Shown here: positions 43,057 to 51,771 of the stretch, in pieces
How positions within the stretch are numbered: the stretch's first letter is position 1
How the letters are laid out: each line of letters begins with the position of its first letter
Assembly: GCA_031396695.1 (NCBI GenBank)
Contig: JANNLG010000052.1
Coordinates: 1 to 64,000 of the forward strand
Source of the DNA: VGRW01 sp031396695
Lineage (GTDB): Bacteria; Myxococcota_A; UBA9160; SZUA-336
DNA length: 64,000 nucleotides
Direction: 5' to 3'
Notes under the pieces: generated by a model
The model's input: only the letters and a program-made list of their open reading frames with translations
The model's database searches: none
What the model was told of the DNA's origin: nothing
Position numbers and translations under genes: made by a program

Positions 43057-44565
43057 CTACCATTGCCTCATTCTTTGAACCTGAGAAGCGTGCTTGGAGC
43101 TCTTCTTCTGAGCGGGGCCCTCGGCACTATCCATGGGCACGAGGTCAATCCCCGCATCGCTCAGGATCAGCTTGTGGACGTCACTGGAATGTCCCATGCC
43201 GCGCGACTTGACGATGTAGAGCCCGCGAATGCGCTTCTTGCCCGCGTCCTCCTCCAGCTCTCTGACGACGATCCAGGTGTCGATCAAGGACGAGACGCCG
43301 ACCTCGCCGCTGGTGTAGTTCTGTGCAGTCGACGAGACGAGACTGGTAAAGAACCCGGTGATTCCTTTGGACTTCAAGAGATCGATCATGCGAGTCACCA
43401 TCGACTGAATCTCACGTTGGTTCCCCTCCGCAATCAGGCTTGTCAGGGGATCTATGACTACAGACTTCGGCTTGAAGTCTGCAATCACCTTGTACAGATC
43501 AAGCAGGTGCATCTCTAGGCCAAAGAAAGAAGGTCTGGTAGAGACGATCTTCAAGAGGCCTTTCTTGATCAATGGCTCGAAGTGAAAACCGATGGAGCTC
43601 ATGTTCTGAATGAGCTGACCTGCCGATTCCTCATAGGAAAGAAAGAGACATCGCTCCCCACGCCTGCACCGCTCTAGTGCGAATGCGGCTGCGAGGCTGG
43701 TTTTCCCCGTGCCTGCAGTGCCTGAGACGAGCACCGTGCTGCCTCGGGTATAGCCTCGACCCTTGAACATCTTGTCTAGAGATGGAATTCCTGTCGAGAC
43801 TCGCCTGTGGGTTCCTGGCTGATTGAGCCCGACCGAGGTGATGGGAATCACCGAGAGTCCGTCCTTGTCGATGACAAAGGGGTATTCGTTGGTCCCATGA
43901 TTCGAGCCGCGATACTTGATGACGCGAATGCGTCGAATCGAGATCTGCTCGTTAACTCTATTGTCGAGGAAAACGATACAGTCCGAGACGTACTCCTCGA
44001 GCCCGTGACGGGTGTATGCGTCACTTCCCGGTTCGCCGGTGATGATCGTCGTTACCTGTTTTCTCTTCAGCCAACGAAAGAGTCGCTTGATCTCGATGCG
44101 GAGAATGCCCATGTCGGTGAGCCCCGCAAAGAGTGATTCGATAGAGTCCAGGACGACGCGCTTGGCACCTATGGAGTCGATGGCATGTTCCAGGCGAATG
44201 AGCAGTCCTTCGAGGTTGAAGTCGCGCTCCTGGATATCCCGTCGATCCAGCAGGACATGGTCGAGCACGATCTTTCTTCTCGAGACGAGCCCTCGCAGGT
44301 CCAGGTTGAGAGAGGCCACGTCGTTGTAAAGTTCGTCTTCTGTCTCTTCAAAAGACATGAAGACGCCGGGCTCGTTATAGTCGAGCACGCCATTGATCAG
44401 GAAGTCGAGCGCCCAGAGGGTCTTGCCAGAGCCGGTCCTTCCAGAGAGTAGAGTGGTTCTGTGTTTCGGAAGTCCGCCTTCGGTGACCTCGTCAAAGCCC
44501 TTGATGCCGGTGGGGCACTTTTGAAGCTCATGAAAGGCTTGTGTCTTCTTTTTTACTGTGGCCAT
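43057..44565 (-). CDS. KaiC-like double RecA ATPase
   Basis: 502 aa with two KaiC domains. CI has Walker A GRTGSGKT (42-49) and catalytic Glu pair SFEETEDE (73-74). CII has GTAGTGKT (282-289) and YEESAGQL (312-313). The CII phosphorylation site of cyanobacterial KaiC (Ser-Thr) aligns with Ser425-Ser426 in GVSSLIDT, so autophosphorylation is possible. No KaiA or KaiB is present. The GC content is markedly below the rest of the window, consistent with transfer. ATG 44565 is preferred; the in-frame upstream extension is unrelated sequence. It probably acts with the downstream CheB and a lost histidine kinase. Confidence 0.93.
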   Translation of the reverse strand: MATVKKKTQAFHELQKCPTGIKGFDEVTEGGLPKHRTTLLSGRTGSGKTLWALDFLINGVLDYNEPGVFMSFEETEDELYNDVASLNLDLRGLVSRRKIVLDHVLLDRRDIQERDFNLEGLLIRLEHAIDSIGAKRVVLDSIESLFAGLTDMGILRIEIKRLFRWLKRKQVTTIITGEPGSDAYTRHGLEEYVSDCIVFLDNRVNEQISIRRIRVIKYRGSNHGTNEYPFVIDKDGLSVIPITSVGLNQPGTHRRVSTGIPSLDKMFKGRGYTRGSTVLVSGTAGTGKTSLAAAFALERCRRGERCLFLSYEESAGQLIQNMSSIGFHFEPLIKKGLLKIVSTRPSFFGLEMHLLDLYKVIADFKPKSVVIDPLTSLIAEGNQREIQSMVTRMIDLLKSKGITGFFTSLVSSTAQNYTSGEVGVSSLIDTWIVVRELEEDAGKKRIRGLYIVKSRGMGHSSDVHKLILSDAGIDLVPMDSAEGPAQKKSSKHASQVQRMRQW

Positions 44566-44936
44566 ACAAAAGTCCTTGCGTTTGCAGGCGCAACGGCGAG
44601 TCGCGACCTTGATCGGAGCCCATCGCGCTGGCTCGCGAACAGGCCGTGACCGAGTGCCTCGGTCGTCTGATCGGCGCCTCCACCAAGCAGCTGCCTGATC
44701 GAGGCGACGACAGCTCGGTTCTTGACATCGAGTACGCCCCTCGCTGCCCGTTCTTCGAGGAACACCGCGGGCTTCATCGTCTCCATCTGGCCCGTGCGGC
44801 TGCAAGGTTCGCGCCGCCAAGCTCGACCGGGGTAGCGGCTGGTCCGTCCCGATCGTCATCCTGAGCGCGATCGCGACGTTCGTCATGGGGTCGCTGATCG
44901 GCTGGGAGAATGAGAGGGCCGCGCGAGCGGCCGTCT

Positions 44937-45010
44937 CGGGCCGCGCCGCGCCGCGCTTGCTTCTTGGCGTCGTGGGCCTGCTGGATCCGCACCCGCTCCT
45001 CCCAACCGTG
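44937..45010 (-). pseudogene. C-terminal remnant of a second cupin gene
   Basis: Encodes GWEERVRIQQAHDAKKQARR, nearly the same as the end of the intact cupin at 41582-42046 (GWEELVRIQQAHDAKKKARR). The DNA is about 90 % identical over roughly 68 bp, in the same orientation. The rest of the gene is absent. Together the two copies bracket the kaiC-cheB block. Confidence 0.75.
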
Positions 45011-45114
45011 TGAAGGGTCCGCGCGGCAAAATTGACGCCGAAGTAAGCCCAGCCCACAGTCCCCGAGCAGCCCGAGAGCGTGAACAAGAGCGCGAGCACG
45101 TCGTAGCGGCCGGC

Positions 45115-45171
45115 GAGTGGGACGCCCAGTACGGAAATCTCGCCCTGCACGCCGATTTGCACGGGAAAGCG
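45115..45171 (-). pseudogene. Possible C-terminal remnant of a metallophosphoesterase paralogue
   Basis: The minus-strand translation FPVQIGVQGEISVLGV resembles FPLRIGVPGENSVLDV at the end of the metallophosphoesterase encoded at 46438-47898. The DNA matches that gene at 38 of 49 positions (45122-45170 against 46544-46592). No other part of such a gene is found nearby. Confidence 0.45.
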
Positions 45172-45216
45172 GTGGTCCGACCCTGCGACTGGAAGCGCAG
45201 GCGAGGGTCGGCCGAG

Positions 45217-46362
45217 TCACCACGCGCGCAGTCGCACGTAGTAGCGCCGCAGCAGCAGCACCTGGCCTGCGAGGCCCAGGAAGCCGAGCGGGATGACGTG
45301 CGAGAGCGGAGCCCCGTAGGCGATGAACGCCGCGGCCACGAGACAAGCGGTGCCGCAGCCGATGTCCCAACCTCCCTCCGCGGCGACGTGGAAGCGAAGC
45401 GCGCACGGTGAAACGCTCGCGAGGTTGTAGACCGGAGTCATCTGCGCGGGTACCAGCAGACATGACGCGAGCGCGCCGAGTGCATTGGCGGCGACGGCGA
45501 GCCAAGGCGTTCCGAGGCTCGCGGCTTGCAGGAACAGGGTCAGGGAAACGACGGAGAAGGCGATCGCGACCGCGCGCCGACCGTTTCCTGCGTCGATGTG
45601 GCGCCCGAGCAGCAATCCGCTCACGGCGCCCACGAGCGCGGCGAACGCCATCGCCCCTCCATACGCGGAGAGGCTCGCGCCGAGCGACAGAAACAGCGCG
45701 ATCTGCCAGACGAGGATGTAGCTCACCGCAAACCAGCCATCGGCCATGGCGAGCCCGACACCGGGGAGTGCCGCGCGCAGTGCGCCCGGCGCCGCCTTCG
45801 GAATCCCGACGTTTGGAGTCGCGAAGAACGGCAGGGCGGCGAGCACCTGCACCAGGCCGACCGCGCCGAACGCCGCTCTCGGACCCGCGGTGAGCAGCGC
45901 CCAGGCGCCGATCAGCGGCGCGACGATCCCGACCGCCGCAGTCAGCGCAACGCCCGCGCTGATCTGATGGCCGCGATGCTCGCTGTCGCCGAGCAGCGTG
46001 AAGTAGGCGTGGTAGGACGTCCAGTAGAACGCATCTCCCAGCGCGCAGATCAGACAGTACGCGAGCAGCGCGCGATCGATGCCGTGCACCTCCGCGAGGA
46101 CCGGATACTGCAGCGCGGTCACCAGGCTGCCGCAGATCACCAGCGGCTTCAGTCCCCAGCGTCGAGCCGACACGATCACCAGCGGCCGAATTCCGAAGCG
46201 CGCGACGAATATCAGCGCCATCGCGCACAAGCTCGCGGGAATCGATACGCCCGCGCCGAGCAGGAACACCAGCACGAACACCCCGCCCATGCCCTGTGCC
46301 AGAGCCTGGATACCGGAGTGCAGATTGATCCAATTGATCGAGCGATTGCGCAGAAACGCCAT
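45217..46362 (-). CDS. MFS-type transporter
   Basis: 381 aa with about eleven to twelve hydrophobic helices. It begins MAFLRNRSINWINLHSGIQA and carries the loop MFS-like signatures RFGIRPLVIVSARRWGLKPL (between helices 2 and 3) and LLLGRHIDAGNGRRAVAIAF (between helices 8 and 9). Inner-membrane location is certain; the cargo is unknown. It lies 75 bp downstream of the metallophosphoesterase gene, same strand. Confidence 0.8.
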   Translation of the reverse strand: MAFLRNRSINWINLHSGIQALAQGMGGVFVLVFLLGAGVSIPASLCAMALIFVARFGIRPLVIVSARRWGLKPLVICGSLVTALQYPVLAEVHGIDRALLAYCLICALGDAFYWTSYHAYFTLLGDSEHRGHQISAGVALTAAVGIVAPLIGAWALLTAGPRAAFGAVGLVQVLAALPFFATPNVGIPKAAPGALRAALPGVGLAMADGWFAVSYILVWQIALFLSLGASLSAYGGAMAFAALVGAVSGLLLGRHIDAGNGRRAVAIAFSVVSLTLFLQAASLGTPWLAVAANALGALASCLLVPAQMTPVYNLASVSPCALRFHVAAEGGWDIGCGTACLVAAAFIAYGAPLSHVIPLGFLGLAGQVLLLRRYYVRLRAW

Positions 46363-46437
46363 CGGTGCCGCCTGTGAACTGGAGATGCGACGGGGCTCGG
46401 CTCTCGGCGAGGCCGAGCGCGCTTCGGTCAGGAAGCT

Positions 46438-47898
46438 TCAGGCGCTGATTTTTTCCGTGCACATCTGCGGCAAACCTCGATCGGTCTCCGCAGTATCCAA
46501 CGCTGGTGTCGGCAATTGCAACGCCGATCGGGACACGAAATCCACGTCCAACACGGAGTTCTCGCCCGGCACGCCGATGCGCAGCGGGAAGCCGTAGAAG
46601 CCGGTGCCGCGGTGCACGTACAGGCGATTGCGGCCGCGCGCGAAGTAGCCGTGGTCGGGCCAGCGCGTGCGCGAGAGCACGGTCCAATCCAGCCCGAACG
46701 AGACGAGGCCGATCTGGCCGCCGTGCGTGTGGCCCGAGAAGGTCAGGTCGGCCGCGCCGTCGGGTACGTGCTCGAATGCGGACGGATCGTGCAGCAGGAA
46801 CAGGCGCAGGTGATCGGGCCGGCGCGGATGACGCGCGAACAAGTCCGCCAGGTGCGCCGCTCGCTCGCCCGAGACCCAGTCGGCGCCGAGGATCTGCACC
46901 GAGCCCGCCGAAGTCTCGACGGCGATCTCCTCGTCGACGAGCAGACGTACGCCGACCGCGGCTAGCGCGCTTCGCACCTCGTCGGGCGCCTCGTGATCGT
47001 GATTGCCCAGACACGCGAAGCTGCGACCGGCGAATTTCTCGAGCGGCTGGAGCGCGAGCGCGAGCGCGCCCGGCGAGCCCATGCCCTCCATGGTGAGCAG
47101 GTCGCCGGTCACGAGCACGAGATCGGGCTCGGACTCGAGCAGCCGCTCGAGCGTGCGGCGCAGCTTCGCGACCGGCTGCCACGGTCCCAGGTGGGGGTCC
47201 GTGATCTGCACGATGCGAAGTCCCTGGCGCGGTGACACGTCGCGGTGTCGGCGGCGCCGATCGAGTTTCACGCGCTCGAGCGCGAGCGGTGCGTGGTCGT
47301 CGAGCGTGACTCGAACCAGCTCCGGGCGCGAGCGTGCGGAGGTGATGACCGAGAGCCCGGCCAGCGCGAGCGGCAGCAGGTCGAGCCAGCGCAGACCCGC
47401 GAGCGCAGCGTTCCAGCCGAACAGTTCGAACACGAGGCGCACGGGCAAGAGGGCCAGCAGGAAGATCCCCGACAGGAAGCCCGCTGCGAGGAAGGTCTGA
47501 CCCGCGACCGAGACCAGCCAGCGGAACGGCTCCGCGCGCAGCCGCGCGCGCACGAGCGCCAGCAGATGCACGCCCGCCGAGGCCATGCCCCAAACGAACA
47601 GCGCGTCGAGCGCGAGCCGCGGTCCCGGCCCGAACAGCTCGCGCAGTCGCGCGTGCACGAGCAGCGCGCCGGGCAGCGACATGGCCAGAATCACCAGCCC
47701 GAAGCTCGCGTATGCGCGCGACCGTACGCGCCAGGCGTAGAGCGGAACCGCGATCAGCGTCGCGAGCGCGAGGGAGGGGAGGACCAGCTCGGATGGCAAG
47801 CGCGCGAGCCTAGCGTCCCGAGGTGGAGCTCCGCTCGTCGTGCTCGGCCTCGGCTCGGCGACCTCCCTCGGGGAGCACTTCCGCCGCGTGCTGGCCAC
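46438..47898 (-). CDS. Membrane-anchored metallophosphoesterase (YkuE-like)
   Basis: 486 aa at most. Four to five N-terminal membrane helices precede a calcineurin-like domain with all metal motifs: ITDPHLGPW, LVTGDLLT, LGNHDHEAPDE, LLHDPSAFEH and FSGHTHGGQIG. Such proteins hydrolyse phosphodiesters or pyrophosphates, for example UDP-diacylglucosamine. The GTG at 47898 gives about 33 polar residues before the first helix; a TTG at 47799 would start just before the helix and may be the real start. Direction and neighbours suggest co-transcription with the MFS gene. Confidence 0.85.
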   Translation of the reverse strand: MASTRRKCSPREVAEPRPSTTSGAPPRDARLARLPSELVLPSLALATLIAVPLYAWRVRSRAYASFGLVILAMSLPGALLVHARLRELFGPGPRLALDALFVWGMASAGVHLLALVRARLRAEPFRWLVSVAGQTFLAAGFLSGIFLLALLPVRLVFELFGWNAALAGLRWLDLLPLALAGLSVITSARSRPELVRVTLDDHAPLALERVKLDRRRRHRDVSPRQGLRIVQITDPHLGPWQPVAKLRRTLERLLESEPDLVLVTGDLLTMEGMGSPGALALALQPLEKFAGRSFACLGNHDHEAPDEVRSALAAVGVRLLVDEEIAVETSAGSVQILGADWVSGERAAHLADLFARHPRRPDHLRLFLLHDPSAFEHVPDGAADLTFSGHTHGGQIGLVSFGLDWTVLSRTRWPDHGYFARGRNRLYVHRGTGFYGFPLRIGVPGENSVLDVDFVSRSALQLPTPALDTAETDRGLPQMCTEKISA

Positions 47899-48028
47899 CG
47901 GCTCCCAGATCTACCGGCGTTCGTTCCGCGCCCGCCCGGCCAAGCGGGCGCGCGCGGGTCGCTCGCCCCGGCACTAGCGGCCCGACGCCAAAACTCCGAG
48001 AATGCGCTTCCGAACGGGAGGCCCCTCG

Positions 48029-49186
48029 ATGAAGCGCGACATCTTCAGCGATGAGCACGAGCTCTTTCGCGAGCAGTTCATCCGCTTCGCGAAAGCCGAG
48101 ATCGAGCCGAAGATCGCGGCCTGGAACGAGAAGGGCATGAGCGACCGCGAGAGCTGGCGGCGCATGGGCGAGGAGGGCTTCTTCGGCGGCAACGCGCCCG
48201 AGCAGTACGGCGGCGCCGGCGGCGACTTCCTGTTCGACGCGATCGTCATGGAAGAGCTCGCGTACATCCGGGCGCACGCGCTGATGGCGTCGTTGCACGC
48301 CGACATCTGCATGCCGTACATCACCGAGTTCGGAACGGCCGAGCAGAAGGAGAAGTACCTGCCCGGCTGCATCCGCGGCGAGATCATCCTCGGCATCGCG
48401 ATGACCGAGCCGGGCACGGGCTCGGACCTGGCCAACGTGCAGACCACCGCGATCAAGGACGGCGACTCGTACGTGATCAACGGCTCGAAGACGTTCATCT
48501 CGAACGGCCAGATCGGCGATCTGTTCGTGGTGGTGGCGAAGACCGAGCCGGCCTCCGATCCGCCGCACCGCGGCATCAGCCTGCTGCTCGTCGAAGCCAC
48601 CGCGCCGGGCTTCGTGCGCGGACGCAAGCTCGACAAGCTCGGCCTGCGCGGTCAGGACACGAGCGAGCTGTTCTTCCAGGATTGCCGTGTGCCGACTTCG
48701 GCGCTGCTCGGCGGCCACGAGGGCCGCGGCTTCAAGCAGCTGATGCAGAAGCTGCAGCAAGAGCGGCTCTGCATCGCGGTCGGCTCGGTCGCGTCGTGTC
48801 GGCGCGCGCTCGACGACACGATGGAGTACGTGAAGCAGCGCAAGGCGTTCGGCCAGCCGATCGCGGGCTTCCAGGCCATTCAGTTCAAACTCGCCGAGCT
48901 CGCGACCGAAGTCGAAGTCGGCCAGGCCTTCACCGACCGGCTGCTCGCCGCGCACGTGCGCGGCGACAACATCGTGACCGAGGTCTCGATGGGGAAGTGG
49001 TGGACGACCGACCTGCAGAAGCGCGTGACCGCCGACTGCCTGCAGCTCCACGGCGGCTACGGCTTCATGCGCGAGTACCCGATCTCGACCGACTACGCCG
49101 ACGCGGCCGTGCAGTCGATCTACGCCGGCACCAACGAAATCATGAAGCGCATCATCGCGCGCAATCTCGGACTCGATCTCACTTGA
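48029..49186 (+). CDS. Acyl-CoA dehydrogenase (LCAD/IVD-type active site)
   Basis: 385 aa, full length. FAD-binding segments AMTEPGTGSDLANVQTTAI and NGSKTFISNGQIGD are typical. The C-terminus reads QSIYAGTNEIMKRIIARNLG, with Ala in place of the MCAD Glu. The Glu in LQQERLCIAVG fits the alternative catalytic position of long-chain and isovaleryl enzymes. ATG 48029 has GGGAGG upstream. It is a beta-oxidation enzyme working in the cytoplasm. The next gene, 14 bp on, encodes an exported cyclophilin, an odd operon partner. Confidence 0.92.
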   Translation: MKRDIFSDEHELFREQFIRFAKAEIEPKIAAWNEKGMSDRESWRRMGEEGFFGGNAPEQYGGAGGDFLFDAIVMEELAYIRAHALMASLHADICMPYITEFGTAEQKEKYLPGCIRGEIILGIAMTEPGTGSDLANVQTTAIKDGDSYVINGSKTFISNGQIGDLFVVVAKTEPASDPPHRGISLLLVEATAPGFVRGRKLDKLGLRGQDTSELFFQDCRVPTSALLGGHEGRGFKQLMQKLQQERLCIAVGSVASCRRALDDTMEYVKQRKAFGQPIAGFQAIQFKLAELATEVEVGQAFTDRLLAAHVRGDNIVTEVSMGKWWTTDLQKRVTADCLQLHGGYGFMREYPISTDYADAAVQSIYAGTNEIMKRIIARNLGLDLT

Positions 49187-49200
49187 AGGAGACGCCTCGC

Positions 49201-49881
49201 ATGCATCGATCGATCACGGCCGCTCTCGCAGCGGCGTTCGTTCTGTCCACGTTCACCACACTGATCTCGGCAAGCGCCGCAGAGGAGAAGACCATGCCCG
49301 CAACCGACCCGGCGATCGTCGCGATCGACAAGCAGATCGCGGACGCGAAAATCGACAAGACGAACGCGAACTGGAAGAGCCGCCTGCCCAAGCCGACCAA
49401 GGTCCCCTTCACATCGGGCAAGAAGTACATCTGGGTGCTCGACACCAACAAGGGCGTGATCGAGGTCCAGCTGCTGCCCGACGCGGCGCCGATGCACGTG
49501 ACCAGCACGATCTACCTGACCGACCTGGGCTTCTACGACGGCGTGATCTTCCACCGCGTGATTCCCGAGTTCATGGCGCAGGGCGGTGATCCGACCGGCT
49601 CCGGGCGCGGCGGACCGGGCTACCAGTACGACGGCGAGTTCGGCGGCGCGAAGCACTCGAAGCCGGGCATGCTCTCGATGGCGAACGCGGGCCCGGGCAC
49701 CGACGGCAGCCAGTTCTTCCTCACCTTCGTGGCCACGCCGTTCCTCGACGGCAAGCACACCGTGTTCGGCGAAGTGACCAAGGGCATGGACACGGTGAAG
49801 ACGCTCGAGAAGGCCGGCTCGCCGAGCGGCACGACCAAGGAGAAGCTCGAGATCAAGAAGGCGACGATTCGGGTGGAGTGA
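49201..49881 (+). CDS. Exported cyclophilin-type peptidyl-prolyl isomerase
   Basis: 226 aa. A signal peptide (about residues 1-26, ending SASAA) precedes a cyclophilin domain. The catalytic signature FYDGVIFHRVIPEFMAQGGD holds the active-site Arg, and SMANAGPGTDGSQFFLTFV is the core loop. It assists protein folding in the periplasm. An RBS (GAAGGAGA) lies before ATG 49201. The 3' end overlaps the convergent desaturase gene by about 29 bp. Confidence 0.92.
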   Translation: MHRSITAALAAAFVLSTFTTLISASAAEEKTMPATDPAIVAIDKQIADAKIDKTNANWKSRLPKPTKVPFTSGKKYIWVLDTNKGVIEVQLLPDAAPMHVTSTIYLTDLGFYDGVIFHRVIPEFMAQGGDPTGSGRGGPGYQYDGEFGGAKHSKPGMLSMANAGPGTDGSQFFLTFVATPFLDGKHTVFGEVTKGMDTVKTLEKAGSPSGTTKEKLEIKKATIRVE

Positions 49882-50749
49882 CGCGAGAGCCACGAAGCAG
49901 CTCGGCGGGCGGCTCGCGCAGGTCCCACACCACGCCGACCGACGCGAGCGCGCGCAGCAGGTAGTACGTGATGTCGACCTCCCACCAGCGGAAACCCTGG
50001 CGGGCGGACGTCATGTACCAGTGGTGATTGTTGTGCCAGCCCTCGCCGAGCGTGAGCAGCGCCAACACGAAATTGTTTCGGCTGGTGTCCTCGGTCGGAA
50101 AGCGCCGCGTGCCCCAGCGGTGCGCGAGCGAGTTGATCGAGTAGGTCGCGTGCCAGAGCGCGACGGTCGACACGACGTAGCCCCAGACCACCCCGGACCA
50201 GCCGCCGATCAGCGCACACGCACCCACGAGCACGAGCGGCGGCACGAAGTGCCAGCGGTTCAGCCACACGAGCTCGGGGAACTTCGCGAAGTCGCGGATC
50301 CGCTCGAGCTCCGTTTCCTCCCAGCGCGTGTCGAGGATCCAGCCCTGGTGCGAGTACCAGAAGCCGTCGCGCGGCGAGTGCATGTCGCCCGGCAGATCGG
50401 AGTACTTGTGGTGGCGGCGGTGACCGCCCGCCCACCACAGCGGTCCCTTCTGCGTGGACGACGCGCCGAGCACCGCCAGCACGAGCTGGAACGCGCGGCT
50501 GGTGCGGAACGCGCGGTGCGCGAAGTAGCGGTGATAGCCGGCCGTGATCGCGAACAGCCGGATCCAGAAAGTCGCGGCGAGCAGCCACAGATCGGCGCTC
50601 GTCACACCCACCACGAAGGCCAGGCCGCAGAGCGCGTGCAGGCCCCAGTAGATCAGCGTGGGAACGAGCGGCTTGCGCGAGAGCAAGCCATCGGCGATCG
50701 GCTCGGGGTCGGTCAGAACTTCCGGAAGCGCATCGACGGGAGCGGTCAA
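49853..50749 (-). CDS. Fatty-acid (acyl-CoA delta-9 type) desaturase
   Basis: 298 aa. The three His boxes are HRYFAHR, HRRHHK and GWHNNHHW, the arrangement of membrane acyl-CoA delta-9 desaturases, with four hydrophobic segments between them. It introduces a cis double bond using a diiron centre, O2 and an electron donor. No ATG/GTG is available before the first helix; the TTG at 50749 is chosen because GGAGG stands upstream at good spacing. Confidence 0.9.
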   Translation of the reverse strand: MTAPVDALPEVLTDPEPIADGLLSRKPLVPTLIYWGLHALCGLAFVVGVTSADLWLLAATFWIRLFAITAGYHRYFAHRAFRTSRAFQLVLAVLGASSTQKGPLWWAGGHRRHHKYSDLPGDMHSPRDGFWYSHQGWILDTRWEETELERIRDFAKFPELVWLNRWHFVPPLVLVGACALIGGWSGVVWGYVVSTVALWHATYSINSLAHRWGTRRFPTEDTSRNNFVLALLTLGEGWHNNHHWYMTSARQGFRWWEVDITYYLLRALASVGVVWDLREPPAELLRGSRVTPPESSPS

Positions 50750-50868
50750 CAGGGAACCTCCACGGGCCGGAACTCTACGAACCGGATCGGCCGGTGGCTG
50801 CCCTCGGCGGGTGAAAGTTCTGTCAAACCGCCGGGCGGAACGACGCAGGAGTGCGCAGCTGACGCGAT

Positions 50869-51654
50869 TCAGAAATCCGGGAAGCGCTGCGCAACCAGAT
50901 TCTTGTGGCTGAACAGCTCGTCCGGCAGGTCGGGAGTCGCGAGCACGCTCCGCATCACCAGCTCGGTCTCGCCGTTGTCGGCGTAGCCGCGCGCGATGCG
51001 GCGCATGGGCAGACGGCGTCCGTCGTGCACCTCGTACGCGTCGGGAGAAATCGAGATGCGCCGGAACTCCTGCTCGCCTCGGAAGAAACGCGACTCGAGC
51101 AAGAGACCCGTGTCGGCGGCGAACGCAAGCTCGACGCGATCGAAGCCCAGCGCGCCCTCGACCGGACGCCCGGTCACGACGCGACACTTCGTATCGGCGA
51201 CGACCGCATCCGGAGCCGCTTCGTATTTCAGCTCGCCCGGCGCGAACGGGCGGAAGTCACCCAGTGCGAACACGCTGTACATCGCCTGCCGCTCGAGGTC
51301 CGGTGCCGAGAAGCGCCGCACGCGTCGGCCGGTCGCCTCGCCGAGATACGCGAACAGGTCGTCGCTGCCGCCGCGCGTCTGGCGCGCGAGCAGCGCCCAC
51401 TTGCGGAACGAGGTCGGCTCGCGCACGTCGAAGAGCAGCTCGGCCAGACCGTCGTGCCAGCGCCGCGCGACCGTGAACAGCACGCGTATCGGACCGCGTC
51501 GATTCTCGTAGGTGACGAAGGCGTCGAAGCGCTCGCTCTCCTCGAAGTACGCCTCGGCGAGAGCGGTGGGGTCCTCGGGGAGCGCGGCCGCGGCGGGAGA
51601 GCCGACCATCGCGGCCACCAACAGCCAGAGCGCAAGTCTCGAGAGCGGGGCCAT
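50869..51654 (-). CDS. LolA-like outer-membrane lipoprotein-sorting family protein
   Basis: 261 aa with a signal peptide (LALWLLVAAMVGSPAAA). The body (VLFTVARRWHDGLAELLFDV, SDDLFAYLGEATGRRVRRF, FALGDFRPFAPGELKYEA) matches the LolA-like family that accompanies RND/MMPL exporters. It is expected in the periplasm, binding lipid or lipoprotein. ATG 51654 begins the signal peptide. An RND-like gene is at 54.6 kb but is not adjacent. Confidence 0.75.
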   Translation of the reverse strand: MAPLSRLALWLLVAAMVGSPAAAALPEDPTALAEAYFEESERFDAFVTYENRRGPIRVLFTVARRWHDGLAELLFDVREPTSFRKWALLARQTRGGSDDLFAYLGEATGRRVRRFSAPDLERQAMYSVFALGDFRPFAPGELKYEAAPDAVVADTKCRVVTGRPVEGALGFDRVELAFAADTGLLLESRFFRGEQEFRRISISPDAYEVHDGRRLPMRRIARGYADNGETELVMRSVLATPDLPDELFSHKNLVAQRFPDF

Positions 51655-51771
51655 CGCACGCCTCCCGATGTCGTTCGAGCAAGCTAGCCCGCGCGCTCGC
51701 ATGTCGCCCTAGACCCCGTGCGCCCGCGCCGCATTCGAAGTTCTCTGTCCGTGTGCCATAGACTCGAGTGC

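Larger units (their letters stand above)
44566..45216. other. Gene-free stretch containing remnants
   Basis: 651 bp between kaiC and the MFS gene hold no intact gene. On the minus strand, 44937-45010 is a cupin tail and 45115-45171 resembles the metallophosphoesterase tail (listed separately). The 44566-44786 segment has a short minus-strand frame with no recognisable family. The region reads as accumulated debris at the right edge of the low-GC kaiC-cheB block. Confidence 0.6.

Noticed and set aside
44553..44786. Short minus-strand frame resembling the end of an enoyl-CoA hydratase
   Set aside because: The resemblance (a few Ala/Leu positions and LFAS) is too weak to support a family call.
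43057..45162. A 701-aa version of the KaiC-like protein
   Set aside because: The extra 199 N-terminal codons cross gene remnants and have different base composition; KaiC homology starts just after ATG 44565.
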